DNA of 64,000 bases, taken from positions 1,882,001-1,946,000 of the forward strand of contig NZ_CP045483.1 in the NCBI RefSeq assembly GCF_009729035.1, read 5' to 3'. The notes below the pieces were generated by a model that saw only the letters and a program-made list of their open reading frames with translations, had not been told where the DNA came from and searched no databases. Source of the DNA: Stygiolobus azoricus. Lineage in GTDB: Archaea > Thermoproteota > Thermoprotei_A > Sulfolobales > Sulfolobaceae. Positions 19,267 to 28,011 of this stretch are shown here, one piece after another. Made by a program: the position numbers and the translations under genes. Position 1 is the first letter of the stretch, and the number at the start of each line of letters is the position of its first letter.

Positions 19267-20979
19267 ATGAGCGCAGGAGACTTCTTGAGGGGGCTTATTA
19301 GAGGAGCTGTAATTGGAGGATATTTGGGATTTAACTTCGTTATGGGGAAACTAGCTGACTTAGTAAAGGCGATATTCCAATTAGATAAGGACTGGATTAC
19401 GAGAGCTACAATGGGAATGATAGTATTAAGTATAATATGGGGTATTCTAGGGATTATAGACGCCTTTATGGTTAGAGTTCAAGAGTTTGCTTGGGGAGTA
19501 GCCCAGTTCTTACCCTTAACTCCTCAAGAATGGTACGCGTCTGTAACACTTCATGGAATCAGGGATTTGTTCGGGTTTGCTCAACAACTAATTCTTGCAG
19601 TATTCATTTACTTCACCTTTAGGATGTTGTCAATCCAGCCCAGAGCTAAGTGGGTGTTTAACTTAGGCTTCGTGTTATTCAACATCTCTTTCATGTTCTT
19701 CGAAGGCCCTATTATTGTAACTCAACAACAAGGTTTTGACAACTATTTTAGTGCCACTGGTTGGTACTACCTCGCACCCATAGGAATCCCTGGATACTCC
19801 CTATACGTAGTATCTCCCTTCTGGTACATAGCATGGCTTTTATTGGATGCTGGAATATATTTAATGACCGGTTGGTACGTATATCACTTCTACCTAGCGT
19901 CAAAGGGTAGGAATGAAAAATTACCTATATTCCTAGTGTTTGGTTTAGTAGTAGCAATTCTAATGTTAGAGAGCTACTCTGGTGAAGTAGTAACTACATT
20001 ATGGGACTTATTAGCATTTTACAAATTAGTAGGTTATAACGTAATTGCCGACCAGATATCCTTTGTGACATTATGGCATGGAATAGTGTATATTGCATGG
20101 TTCCCAGCTGTAGCTGCCATGTACTTACTAATACCGACCCTTGCGGGTAAACCACTATACAGTGAAAAGTTGGCTAGGGTATCTGCAGTACTGTACTTAA
20201 TATTCTCCACCGGTCCGCTAGGGATACACCACCTATACATGGTTAACTTACCTCCAGAAGTAAAAGTGTTGGTAGAGGTGTTGACAGAGGGTATTGTAGT
20301 GCCTTCAATGATGACATTCTTTAACTTATTTGCGACTGTAAAAGGAGCTAATATTAAGTGGAACCTGCTAGCAGCCTGGACAGTGTTGTCTTTCGCTGGT
20401 TCAATATACGGAGGTGTTATGGGAATATCCAATTCAGTAATTTCATTTGATTCACTATCCCATGAGGGCTATTACATAGTATCTCATTTCCACGCGATGA
20501 TATTGTTCTCAATAGTTCCTGCTGGATTTGCTACTCTATACTTAATGTTACCGATGATGACACAGAGATCTTGGTACTCAGCCAAGATGGCGTGGGCACA
20601 CTTCTGGGGCTACTTAATAGGTACAATAATGGTTATAGTTGGATTCTCTGAACTTGGTGTATCAGGGCTAATAAGGAAAGAAGAAATTTATCCTCTTTCT
20701 CCAGCGTTCGTAGATGGGCAAGTATTAGCTACAATAGGTGCTGCAATTGCTGACATAGCAACTATTGTGTGGTTAGTAAATGTAGTGTTAACTTTAGTAA
20801 AAGGTAGGGTAAGTTATGGTGAGAGTGTTAGTTTGGGTGAGGTTACTAATTCGTTAGTCATGGCGTTTAGTGGAGATTATGACATAGTATCCAATGGTGT
20901 AATTAAAGGATTTAACCTAGTGAAGAGTGAACTAGAGAAGATAGGTATTGCTCACAGAGTATCGAGACCAGCCTCCTAA
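19267..20979 (+). CDS. doxB: Haem-copper quinol oxidase subunit I, DoxB type
   Basis: 570-residue catalytic subunit reducing O2 to water with membrane quinol (caldariella-type quinone). Metal ligands visible: low-spin haem His in VTLHGIRDLFG; CuB His with cross-linkable Tyr in LWHGIVYIAWFP (H-x3-Y, a divergent form of HPEVY); two CuB His in GPLGIHHLY; and VSHFHAMI for both haems. More than 12 helices. Length and divergence match DoxB of the Acidianus/Sulfolobus aa3-type quinol oxidase rather than SoxB or SoxM. Partner dox subunits are not adjacent, which is unusual. Start set by the ribosome site upstream. Confidence 0.85.
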   Translation: MSAGDFLRGLIRGAVIGGYLGFNFVMGKLADLVKAIFQLDKDWITRATMGMIVLSIIWGILGIIDAFMVRVQEFAWGVAQFLPLTPQEWYASVTLHGIRDLFGFAQQLILAVFIYFTFRMLSIQPRAKWVFNLGFVLFNISFMFFEGPIIVTQQQGFDNYFSATGWYYLAPIGIPGYSLYVVSPFWYIAWLLLDAGIYLMTGWYVYHFYLASKGRNEKLPIFLVFGLVVAILMLESYSGEVVTTLWDLLAFYKLVGYNVIADQISFVTLWHGIVYIAWFPAVAAMYLLIPTLAGKPLYSEKLARVSAVLYLIFSTGPLGIHHLYMVNLPPEVKVLVEVLTEGIVVPSMMTFFNLFATVKGANIKWNLLAAWTVLSFAGSIYGGVMGISNSVISFDSLSHEGYYIVSHFHAMILFSIVPAGFATLYLMLPMMTQRSWYSAKMAWAHFWGYLIGTIMVIVGFSELGVSGLIRKEEIYPLSPAFVDGQVLATIGAAIADIATIVWLVNVVLTLVKGRVSYGESVSLGEVTNSLVMAFSGDYDIVSNGVIKGFNLVKSELEKIGIAHRVSRPAS

Positions 20980-20982
20980 AAA

Positions 20983-21000
20983 TTTTTTACTTTTTTCTCC
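20983..21000 (+). terminator. T-rich terminator after doxB
   Basis: Immediately downstream of the doxB stop the + strand reads AAAATTTTTTACTTTTTTCTCC, two T-runs without a hairpin, the usual archaeal intrinsic termination signal. It separates doxB from the convergent Rdx gene. Confidence 0.5.
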
Positions 21001-21037
21001 TTATTTCTTCCCTTCATCTGTACTTTTTTGTCTTAGT

Positions 21038-21286
21038 TTATGTCGTCATCTTAAGCTTTCCTATCTCCTTAAGGATTTCCTCGTTTTGTGGGAATCTTCT
21101 TTCCTTATAACGGGAGAAGATCAGATTTCCGTTCAGATAGACATCGAATATACCGTTACTACCCTGCTCTAGCTCAACGATTGTATTTTCAAAATAGCTT
21201 AGAATATCTCTTGCTAGATCTAATGCTCTATCCAGATAACCACATGGTCTACAATACACTATCTTAACATGGGTCTTGCCTTCCAT
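21038..21286 (-). CDS. Rdx (SelT/SelW/SelH) family thioredoxin-like protein
   Basis: 82-residue protein with VKIVYCRPCGYLDRA: a CxxC redox motif directly after the first beta strand, as in the Rdx/SelW family (here Cys, not selenocysteine). FDVYLNGNLIFSR and a later ERRFPQNEEIL segment complete the small thioredoxin-like fold. ATG at 21286. Probably a cytoplasmic thiol redox protein; partner unknown. Divergent from the NifX-like gene with an inverted repeat between them. Confidence 0.85.
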   Translation of the reverse strand: MEGKTHVKIVYCRPCGYLDRALDLARDILSYFENTIVELEQGSNGIFDVYLNGNLIFSRYKERRFPQNEEILKEIGKLKMTT

Positions 21287-21289
21287 GAG

Positions 21290-21318
21290 AACTATTTTAT
21301 TTCTTGCTTAAAATAGTT
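21290..21318. promoter_or_regulatory. 10-bp inverted repeat between divergent Rdx and NifX-like genes
   Basis: AACTATTTTA (21290-21299) and TAAAATAGTT (21309-21318) are perfect inverted arms around a 9-nt spacer. They sit 4 bp upstream of the Rdx ATG and about 70 bp upstream of the NifX-like ATG. The position over the Rdx promoter/start suggests an operator; the AT-rich composition means a chance TATA overlap is possible. Confidence 0.45.
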
Positions 21319-21387
21319 TGATAACGAATAATTATAAACCTTTATTTAATGCGAATTTATTATCCCCATAATTGGATAGTAAGTGAA

Positions 21388-21753
21388 ATGAAAATAGCTG
21401 TAACATATGATAAAGACTATAATTTAAAACCCTTAGATGAAGCAGAAATAATAGGAATTATAGACGAGGAGAAGAAGGAAGTAGAACAGTACGAGAACCC
21501 TGGTGTTGGAAGTAAAGAGATGACAATGGACGCTATTCTGAGCCTTGAGCCGGATGCAATAGTAGTTGGTAAACAGTTCTTATGCCCCGGTTCATATATG
21601 ATGTCTTATGGTAGAATAAAGTACATTCCTACGGAGTATAAGACTTTAAATGAAGTGTTAGATCATCTAGAAGAATTGAAAAAGAACATGAAAGACGAAT
21701 TAGAAGAAGATATGTATGCCGAACCCTTCCATCATCATCACGGCCATTTCTGA
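21388..21753 (+). CDS. NifX/dinitrogenase Fe-Mo cofactor-like protein with His-rich tail
   Basis: 121 residues from ATG 21388 (MKIAVTYDKDY). A ribonuclease-H-like NifX/NifB C-terminal fold is suggested by the first strand, the acidic EAEIIGIIDEEKKEVE and the LEPDAIVVGKQFLCPGSYMM segment. The C-terminus is a metal-binding HHHHGH tail. No nitrogenase is present, so a metal-binding or cluster-carrier role is more likely. TATA-like ATTATAAACC lies upstream at about 21331-21340. Confidence 0.75.
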   Translation: MKIAVTYDKDYNLKPLDEAEIIGIIDEEKKEVEQYENPGVGSKEMTMDAILSLEPDAIVVGKQFLCPGSYMMSYGRIKYIPTEYKTLNEVLDHLEELKKNMKDELEEDMYAEPFHHHHGHF

Positions 21754-21780
21754 GATGCAAAATAATGAAAATTATTTAAC

Positions 21781-21788
21781 TTTTTTTT
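21781..21788 (+). terminator. T8 terminator after the NifX-like gene
   Basis: Eight consecutive T on the + strand 28 bp after the NifX-like stop, without a preceding hairpin; a typical archaeal oligo-T terminator. Confidence 0.5.
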
Positions 21789-22336
21789 AAGACTAGACTA
21801 AGAGAAAGAGATTTAGAAAGAAAAGACTAGAGAGATGTATAATTAAATAAGAGTTTTACCCTGAGCCTTTAAGGCAGGGAATTTAAAAAGCACATCGTCA
21901 TGGGTTAGTTGAATCTTTCTTTATGTAAGATAGTAGAAGACAGAGTGGATTTTACGTTTACTATTTCGTGATAGTTCATGTGTAATAGATTATGGAGAAA
22001 TCAAACTGAGGGTTAGAACTATCTAGTGATTTCGAACTAGAATTAATTGTTTTAACTTAGACGTTTTTACGAATTTGACTATAATTCAGGCTCTTTCACT
22101 TTCTAATGGCGAAGTGGTTTTACTTTTAAAGGCTTCTTTATTTGTGTCCAAGAGACTTTTTTCATAAAAGGTTAGAGTAACTCAATTAAAAATCTAATAA
22201 AATGGAAGGGGACTTTCATTCATAACGTCTAGTCCCTTGAAGGAAGGAGATACTAGAAGCTTCTCCAACAGTCCCATTAATCCCTCAATCCAGCCTGGGA
22301 GGAAGTCATTTTTAATTAATCCGTCCATTTTTCCAC
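21789..22336. other. Gene-free stretch with two transposon-end relics
   Basis: No convincing ORF in about 550 bp. It holds a hairpin at 21859-21879 (CCCT..GCC TTTAA GGC..AGGG) resembling the right-end hairpin of the complete IS605-type element at 48-50 kb (both have GCC..TTTAAGGC), and the structured relic at 22201-22310. The rest is AT-rich with no further structure seen. The region looks like a landing site where mobile elements left only their ends. Confidence 0.5.
22201..22310 (-). repeat. Transposon-end / structured-RNA relic, copy A
   Basis: Read on the minus strand it contains GGATTGAGGGATTAATGGGA, nearly identical to 37738-37757 on the plus strand (relic B), followed about 65 nt later by the core GGACTAGACGTTATGAATGA (22235 down to 22216) and a run ending TCCCC. 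About 37 of 42 positions match copy B across the first block. It has no ORF of its own and abuts the 3' end of the ABC permease gene. Likely a decayed 3' end of an IS605/TnpB element or an omega-RNA-like unit. Confidence 0.6.
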
Positions 22337-23983
22337 TTACACGAATTTTAGACCGCTCTTACTATCGCTTTTGATTACCCTGTCGATCGTGAAGAAACTT
22401 ATAACCATAACTGGTAAAGCTGCAATCAGTGCGGAAGAAGCTAGAGCTGCCCAATTTACCGTTTCGTCTCCTATAGCTTGCAGTGCGAAGATGGTTATCG
22501 TTTCGGCACCTTTGGGTGGAAACCCCATGTTATACGGAGTGTCGCTCAGCAACAGTGGATAAAACAGCAAGTGCCAATTAAATATGAAAGAAAGTAGAAA
22601 CGTTGAAAGAATAGCAGTTCTAGAGAGTGGTGCAATTATCTTGATAATTTTTCTCTTAATTCCGAAAACTTCAGCAGCTTCATCATAAGCCCTAGGAAAA
22701 GAAGTAAAGAAATTAAACATTATCCATACGGCAAAGGTTGCTGTAAAAACTGGAGTTGATAATATGAGAGCCCACCACGTGTTTAACAGTCCTATCTTAG
22801 AGAAAAATAGGTAAAGAGGTATTATGTAAGAAGTTGAAGGTAAAGAATATAGAAATATTGAAATTAAGAGAAGCCATAATACCCTTTTTCTCTCGATTTC
22901 ATATGAAGATGGTAAGGCTAGAAATATTGTCAGCAAAGATGCAAATAAGGCTACTACTACACTACTTATTAAATACGGTACAGATGAAGAGAAGCACGTA
23001 GAAAGGTATTTCAGGTCTATTGAAGTGGGTAAAAGAACCGGTGGAGATCTGAAGTCATATACGTTAGGTCTCAATGCTATAAGGAACATCCAATATACTG
23101 GAAAATCTAAAAGGAAAATTATAAAAATAGATATAACATATACTGTATTTTTAAAGACACTATTAGGAATCTTAAAGTTGGGTGAAGGAAACGGTGTCCT
23201 TCTGCTCTTTATCAGTAGTAAGATAAGAATTGCGGGTATCACTGAGATAGCACCTAAAAGTGCTGCTGCTAATTCGCCTCCTGAAAAATTAACAAAAAGG
23301 AAGATCTCATCATATACTAAAAGAGGTAAAGTAGTTGAGGCAAATCCCGGACCTCCTTGAGTAAGAACATAAGGAGTATCAAAATTGCCCAGTGCTAAAA
23401 TAAATTGCAACAGAAAGGATAGCAAAAAGGCTTTGCTAGTCATAGGTAAGGCAATCCTAAAGTAGAATTGAGATAAGGTTAATCCATCTACTTCCGATGA
23501 CTCTCTAACTTCTTGAGGTATGGATCTAAACGCCGAGAGCATGATCAAGAAGGACATAGGGATCATAGACCATACGTTTACTCCAGTTACAGCCCATATT
23601 GCTGTAGACGCTAAATAAAGCGGATCAAAAGGGATGTGAAACAAGTAGGAAAACCATCCGTAATTACCATATAGACTTATACTCCATATCAATGCGGAAG
23701 ATGTAAAAGGAATAGAATAAGGTAGCATTACGAGGATTGCCAGTAACCTCTTTCCTTTTCTCACCATATCCACAAATATAGCAAGAATTGTTCCTACTAC
23801 AGTAGTTATAATTGCCGATACTAAAGAAAATACAAGAGTATTATAGATTACTGTATCTAAAGGAACTAGCTTGAACACCGCTTCAGCTTCTTTTAAATTT
23901 ATTCCTACAAGGACGAACGTGAATACAAAGGGCAGTGTACCAAAAGCCGTGATGTAAGCCAAATAGGGTAAATAATATCTCAT
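22337..23983 (-). CDS. Sugar-type ABC transporter permease, two domains fused
   Basis: 548 residues carrying both membrane subunits in one chain. The first half (about 1-265) contains an EAA-like loop ESSEVDGLTLSQFYFRIALP. A basic linker follows, and the second half (about 280-548) contains EAAEVFGIKRKIIKIIAPLS. About twelve helices in total. In most archaeal carbohydrate importers these are two genes (MalF/MalG type). The ATG overlaps the ATPase stop by 4 bp. Works with the ATPase at 23980-24933 and binding protein at 24937-26370. Confidence 0.9.
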   Translation of the reverse strand: MRYYLPYLAYITAFGTLPFVFTFVLVGINLKEAEAVFKLVPLDTVIYNTLVFSLVSAIITTVVGTILAIFVDMVRKGKRLLAILVMLPYSIPFTSSALIWSISLYGNYGWFSYLFHIPFDPLYLASTAIWAVTGVNVWSMIPMSFLIMLSAFRSIPQEVRESSEVDGLTLSQFYFRIALPMTSKAFLLSFLLQFILALGNFDTPYVLTQGGPGFASTTLPLLVYDEIFLFVNFSGGELAAALLGAISVIPAILILLLIKSRRTPFPSPNFKIPNSVFKNTVYVISIFIIFLLDFPVYWMFLIALRPNVYDFRSPPVLLPTSIDLKYLSTCFSSSVPYLISSVVVALFASLLTIFLALPSSYEIERKRVLWLLLISIFLYSLPSTSYIIPLYLFFSKIGLLNTWWALILSTPVFTATFAVWIMFNFFTSFPRAYDEAAEVFGIKRKIIKIIAPLSRTAILSTFLLSFIFNWHLLFYPLLLSDTPYNMGFPPKGAETITIFALQAIGDETVNWAALASSALIAALPVMVISFFTIDRVIKSDSKSGLKFV

Positions 23984-24933
23984 AAGAACCTCTTATACCG
24001 TTTAAATTTAACCTTTACCTCAGAACCTACTTTAGGTTTATAACTAACAAAAGCCGGAACTATATCACCGTTTAAGTTTACGTATGCTAAATATCTGTCT
24101 CCCCAGAACTCAACGTCTGTAACTTTTCCTATTAGGTCTCCATCCCCTAATTCTACGTCCTCAGCTCTTATACCTATCTTTCCTTCAAAACCTAGAATTT
24201 CCCCTGATACGATCTTCATGGGTGGGTTCCCAAAGAACGTGGCTACAAATTCATCAACGGGATCATTATAAACTTCTTCTGGTGTTCCTACCTGAATTAT
24301 TCTTCCGTTATTCATAATTGCAACTCTATCAGCAATTGCCATTGCCTCTACGTGGTCGTGAGTGACATAAATAGTAGTTATCCCGTTTTCCCTTTGGACG
24401 TCTTTTATCAATTTTCTTGCTGAAACTCTCAAAGGTGCGTCTAAGTTTGATAAAGGTTCGTCCATAAGGAAAAGTTTAGGTTTCCTTAGGATGGCCCTAG
24501 CTAATGCTACTCTTTGTTGTTGTCCCCCTGATAACTCTGTAGGATATCTGCTAAGAAGTTCATGAATACCGAGTTTCTTACTTATTTCTTCAGCCCATGT
24601 AATCGCTTCCTTCTTAGTCATTAGGCCTTCTAAAGGTATTATGAGGTTTTCCAAAACTGTCTTATGGGGGTATAATGCGTAGTTCTGAAATACCATTCCC
24701 ACATTTCTCTGAGAAGGAGGAAGTTCGTTTACCTCTTGTCCGTCTATGATAATTTTCCCGTCGTTCGGTTTTTCCAAACCAGAAATGATCCTAAGAAGAG
24801 TTGTCTTTCCAGATCCAGATGGACCGAGAATAACAAAAAACTCCCCCTTTTCAACCTTTAGGCTTACGTTATCTACCGCTGGTGTCTTACTCCCTCTATA
24901 CACTTTTTTCACGTTTCTGAGCTCTAGGGACAA
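23980..24933 (-). CDS. Sugar-type ABC transporter ATPase (MalK/GlcV class)
   Basis: 317 residues: Walker A GPSGSGKTTLLR, Q-loop MVFQNYALYPHKTV, signature LSGGQQQRVALARA, Walker B LFLMDEPLSNLDAP, switch His in YVTHDHVEAMA, then a C-terminal TOBE/OB domain (about 230-317) typical of carbohydrate and polyol importers. Starts 3 bp after the binding-protein stop and overlaps the permease by 4 bp, a compact three-gene operon. Confidence 0.94.
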   Translation of the reverse strand: MSLELRNVKKVYRGSKTPAVDNVSLKVEKGEFFVILGPSGSGKTTLLRIISGLEKPNDGKIIIDGQEVNELPPSQRNVGMVFQNYALYPHKTVLENLIIPLEGLMTKKEAITWAEEISKKLGIHELLSRYPTELSGGQQQRVALARAILRKPKLFLMDEPLSNLDAPLRVSARKLIKDVQRENGITTIYVTHDHVEAMAIADRVAIMNNGRIIQVGTPEEVYNDPVDEFVATFFGNPPMKIVSGEILGFEGKIGIRAEDVELGDGDLIGKVTDVEFWGDRYLAYVNLNGDIVPAFVSYKPKVGSEVKVKFKRYKRFL

Positions 24934-24936
24934 AGT

Positions 24937-26370
24937 CTAACCACCGTAGTAGGACTCTACGGCACTTATCCACTCACTTGCTGCTGTCTGCAGAGCTGTA
25001 TTAGGATCGGTTACCTGACCGGTTAAGTATGCGTATATCTGATTGTTAAAGTCTGGGATAAGCGATGAATAGGTAGGTGGTATGTTAGGAGGATTGGCCC
25101 ACGCCTCTAAAGCTGCCTGATATGTTGCATTTAGCCATTCCCTCTCAAAAGAAGGTATAGAAGCATTCATCAGTAGTTGTGTGAACGCCTCTTTTGATAT
25201 CGGGAACTTATCGAACTTTAGGAATGCGAGCATTTGCACCTTGGGAGAAACTAAGAATTGTAAGAACTCTAGCGCTAATTGCTTGTGAAGAGAATACTTG
25301 CTTATTCCCAAGAAGTCCGTTCCGGTCTCCGCATATCCTCCAGGCAGTGGAGCTAGTAATGTTTCGTTTACTTGTGTATTCGGTAATTCTGAAATCTGAG
25401 TCGTAAATAAGAACGCTCCCGAGGCGTTAGCATATAATTCTCCTATATTTCCATAACATACTTGTAGTGAAGAGGGATTAGGTTCATAACTCACTAGCTG
25501 TTTATAGGTCTCTAACGCTTCTATACCTGCGGTCGAATTGAAAGAAGGTAAGGGATATTCGAAACCTGGAAGTATATAGTTCTCGAACATTATATTGAAA
25601 CCCGGAATACCGTATCCGTTATGAGACAAGTTATAGTCCCTAATGTAATACCAACCGTATACTGCAGGATATGCGTCAATAATACCATGGGACACGTGAT
25701 CGTCTATCAGGAATCCATATTCGGTTATATGGTGAGAAGTCAGGAATTGATCTGCATCTATAACATCAGTCCAATTATCCCACATTACTGGATTAAAGGG
25801 AACATGGTACTCTTCGTAGAATTCATTTGCTAAGGTCTGATTTTCAAATATACTACTCTTATAAGCCATTAGGTAAACTGCGGTTTCGTAAGCTATACCT
25901 ATCATAACATTCTGGTGAGACGTAACATTGTAAATAATTCCTCCGAACTCCTCCTGAGGTAGTATTATGTCACTCATGTTGAAGTCAGATGAGTTAAGAG
26001 GGACTAAGTATGGTGCTACTTTCTGAGCTGAGGTGGAAGTATAGCCTATTATATCGTATTGTGAAGAACCTGCCTCTAGCACAGTTAACTCTTTAGTAAT
26101 ATACTCGCTGAACGGATAAGCATATACCTTCACCGTCACACCTGGATGTTCTTGCGAGAAGAGCTCTCCAGCATACTGTATGAAGTTAGCTGACTCTCCA
26201 CTGAAAGTAACAACAGTCAACGTAATGTTAGATGTCGATGTTACTGGTGGAGCAGTTGAGGGAGTAACCGTCGATGTGAAGTGGTTCGTAACTAAATACA
26301 ATCCTAATGTAACAACTATTATTAGAACGACAACTACTAGTCCTATTATTTTACCGCTTAAACCTTTCAT
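24937..26370 (-). CDS. Extracellular solute-binding protein, class III signal peptide
   Basis: 477 residues. The N-terminus MKGLSGK followed by a long hydrophobic stretch (about 9-28) resembles the pilin-like class III signal of Sulfolobus sugar-binding proteins, cleaved after the Gly by PibD and assembled as bindosome. A Ser/Thr/Pro linker (residues 31-45) precedes a family 1 binding fold with LTVVTFSGESANFIQYA and GGYAETGTDFLGISKYS. Many N-x-S/T sites suggest S-layer-side glycosylation. It delivers a sugar or oligosaccharide to the fused permease; the actual substrate is not determinable. Confidence 0.88.
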   Translation of the reverse strand: MKGLSGKIIGLVVVVLIIVVTLGLYLVTNHFTSTVTPSTAPPVTSTSNITLTVVTFSGESANFIQYAGELFSQEHPGVTVKVYAYPFSEYITKELTVLEAGSSQYDIIGYTSTSAQKVAPYLVPLNSSDFNMSDIILPQEEFGGIIYNVTSHQNVMIGIAYETAVYLMAYKSSIFENQTLANEFYEEYHVPFNPVMWDNWTDVIDADQFLTSHHITEYGFLIDDHVSHGIIDAYPAVYGWYYIRDYNLSHNGYGIPGFNIMFENYILPGFEYPLPSFNSTAGIEALETYKQLVSYEPNPSSLQVCYGNIGELYANASGAFLFTTQISELPNTQVNETLLAPLPGGYAETGTDFLGISKYSLHKQLALEFLQFLVSPKVQMLAFLKFDKFPISKEAFTQLLMNASIPSFEREWLNATYQAALEAWANPPNIPPTYSSLIPDFNNQIYAYLTGQVTDPNTALQTAASEWISAVESYYGG

Positions 26371-26647
26371 ACGTTTTAGTATTAAGTCGGTTATAATAAA
26401 TTTTACCTATGTATGATATAAATACCTATGTTGATATAAATTATATTTTTCGAGGTTGAGTAGGAATCCAAAATGCGTCCATCAATAAAATTTGTCTAAA
26501 GGTTAAAATACGATAGGGCTAATAATACTTACACTCATTGAGAAATCTCGAACAAATGTCCTTATGAACTATTCTATCAATAGGATATATAATTTTCTTG
26601 TCGCAAAGATTATATAGGATTACTTACAAGACTAGTGGTGAACACTA

Positions 26648-26938
26648 ATGAAAGCTCGGTATGTGGTAGTACTAGGGATATTGAGCGGATTAGTCAGCTT
26701 CTTCCTATTTACTTTTCTGGATTTTTACGCTTTCCTACAAGGACCTTCCTGGTGGTTCAACCCTATAGACGAGTACGTCCTACCGATCGTAGTAGGGATA
26801 GCAGTTGCTAACTTAGTTTCCGGAAAATTCAATACAATACTCAGGATTTATATAAACTTGATATCAGGAGTGGTATCTTACGTAGGATCTTACGTGATTA
26901 TATTAACACTAATATCTATTCATCAACTTTTAATTTAA
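26648..26938 (+). CDS. Small membrane protein, 96 aa
   Basis: Three hydrophobic segments (about 5-27, 43-60, 68-94) separated by an aromatic loop FLQGPSWWFNPIDEYV. No family recognised. ATG at 26648 has GGTGA 7 nt upstream, and a TATA-like GATTATATAGG lies about 35 bp upstream of the start, supporting real expression. Stands alone between the sugar ABC operon and an unknown minus-strand gene. Confidence 0.7.
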   Translation: MKARYVVVLGILSGLVSFFLFTFLDFYAFLQGPSWWFNPIDEYVLPIVVGIAVANLVSGKFNTILRIYINLISGVVSYVGSYVIILTLISIHQLLI

Positions 26939-27071
26939 CAAGGTTCCAAATTTTTTACATACTGAATTATTTATGAGGAACGGTGTAGGGACTGAATTGT
27001 GATGATCCCTAGGAAAATGATGAGTTTGCCGAGTACGGAGTAATGAAGAAGTTAAAGTGGCTGATATTATT

Positions 27072-27665
27072 TTATCTCTTTTCACAGATTGTTGTACAAT
27101 CGCGTTCTTCAATCCTATTACATTCTATTCTAGTTACACCAACTATTCTTTCCAACTCCTTCCTAATTGCATTATCAATATATATCACTTTATAGCCGGT
27201 TATGGATATCCATAGGTCACGTAACTCACTTATGACCAAATGGGGTTTTAGTCTTAACATTTCTTCGAGCTTTTGATCATAATCCTTCTTTGTTGTGATT
27301 ACCTTATATTCTTTATATACAACATCTCCACTGACCCCGCAAAAATCTAAGCCGTCAACGTAAATTGTGATAAAGCCGTTCGATGAAAGAAGGAATGAAG
27401 TGTCTGTTCCTTCCAATTGGATATGATAGCTGTTGAGGTAGTGGCTCCACCTTCGAAATTTTCTCCCTCTGGCTTTTAGTGAGACTATTGAGGATAAGCT
27501 AAAAGAGTACAGAACGTCTTGAGGTTGTATAGTAATAAAATCTGGATCACGAAAAATCATTGACCCCTTACACTCGGTACTAACTATTTCGCCGTTACAC
27601 ACGTAAGAGTACTCAGGCAGAGGTGGAACTATTATTTCTTCCACTCTCTTTGTTTTTAACTTCAC
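27072..27665 (-). CDS. Hypothetical protein, 197 aa
   Basis: Not recognised. Predominantly beta-strand-looking N-terminal half (YSYVCNGEIVSTECKGSMIF, YSFSLSSIVSLKARG) and a helical C-terminus with a Cys-rich tail containing IECNRIEERDCTTIC. The alternating pattern could be a PH-like or beta-barrel domain, but this is a guess. GTG start at 27665. Divergent from the small SSS partner gene with a hairpin in between. Confidence 0.6.
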   Translation of the reverse strand: MKLKTKRVEEIIVPPLPEYSYVCNGEIVSTECKGSMIFRDPDFITIQPQDVLYSFSLSSIVSLKARGRKFRRWSHYLNSYHIQLEGTDTSFLLSSNGFITIYVDGLDFCGVSGDVVYKEYKVITTKKDYDQKLEEMLRLKPHLVISELRDLWISITGYKVIYIDNAIRKELERIVGVTRIECNRIEERDCTTICEKR

Positions 27666-27692
27666 AATAATATGATATTAAATTACCAAATT

Positions 27693-27710
27693 AAAGTAGT
27701 TTTCTACTTT
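27693..27710. promoter_or_regulatory. Short perfect inverted repeat in divergent promoter region
   Basis: AAAGTAG-TTTT-CTACTTT, 7-bp arms with a 4-nt loop, 28 bp upstream of the start at 27665 and about 90 bp upstream of the start at 27801. Candidate operator for either gene; in AT-rich sequence it could be chance. Confidence 0.35.
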
Positions 27711-27800
27711 TGATATTATAATATTAATAGGATAGGAAAAACCCTTGTTTTAAGGATATAATCTTTTTAAATTAGTTGATACAGTGTTTATTGAATAGGT

Positions 27801-28001
27801 ATGGCTACAAACGATAAAAAATTTTACGTGGCAACCCTAATTGTTCTCCTAATAGATATAATATTATATTCTATCTATCCAGTATTTAATAGTGCAACAG
27901 AGACAGTAGGTGGTCTAACTATCTTCTATTTTTACCAAATAATACTACTAATAGTCTCATCTATAATGTTCGTAACCGTAAGTCTACTCTTCAAAAAGTA
28001 G
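27801..28001 (+). CDS. Two-helix small subunit of SSS transporter (DUF3311-like)
   Basis: 66 residues with two hydrophobic helices (about 10-26 and 38-62). It directly precedes an SSS symporter (10-bp gap), the arrangement known for DUF3311-type proteins beside monocarboxylate symporters. ATG at 27801. Probably an accessory membrane subunit; family assignment is by context and topology. Confidence 0.7.
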   Translation: MATNDKKFYVATLIVLLIDIILYSIYPVFNSATETVGGLTIFYFYQIILLIVSSIMFVTVSLLFKK

Positions 28002-28011
28002 GTGATGGAAA

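Noticed and set aside
21388-21753. NifX-like protein as evidence of nitrogen fixation
   Set aside because: No nif genes accompany it or the similar protein at 36663; such small proteins are widespread in non-diazotrophs.
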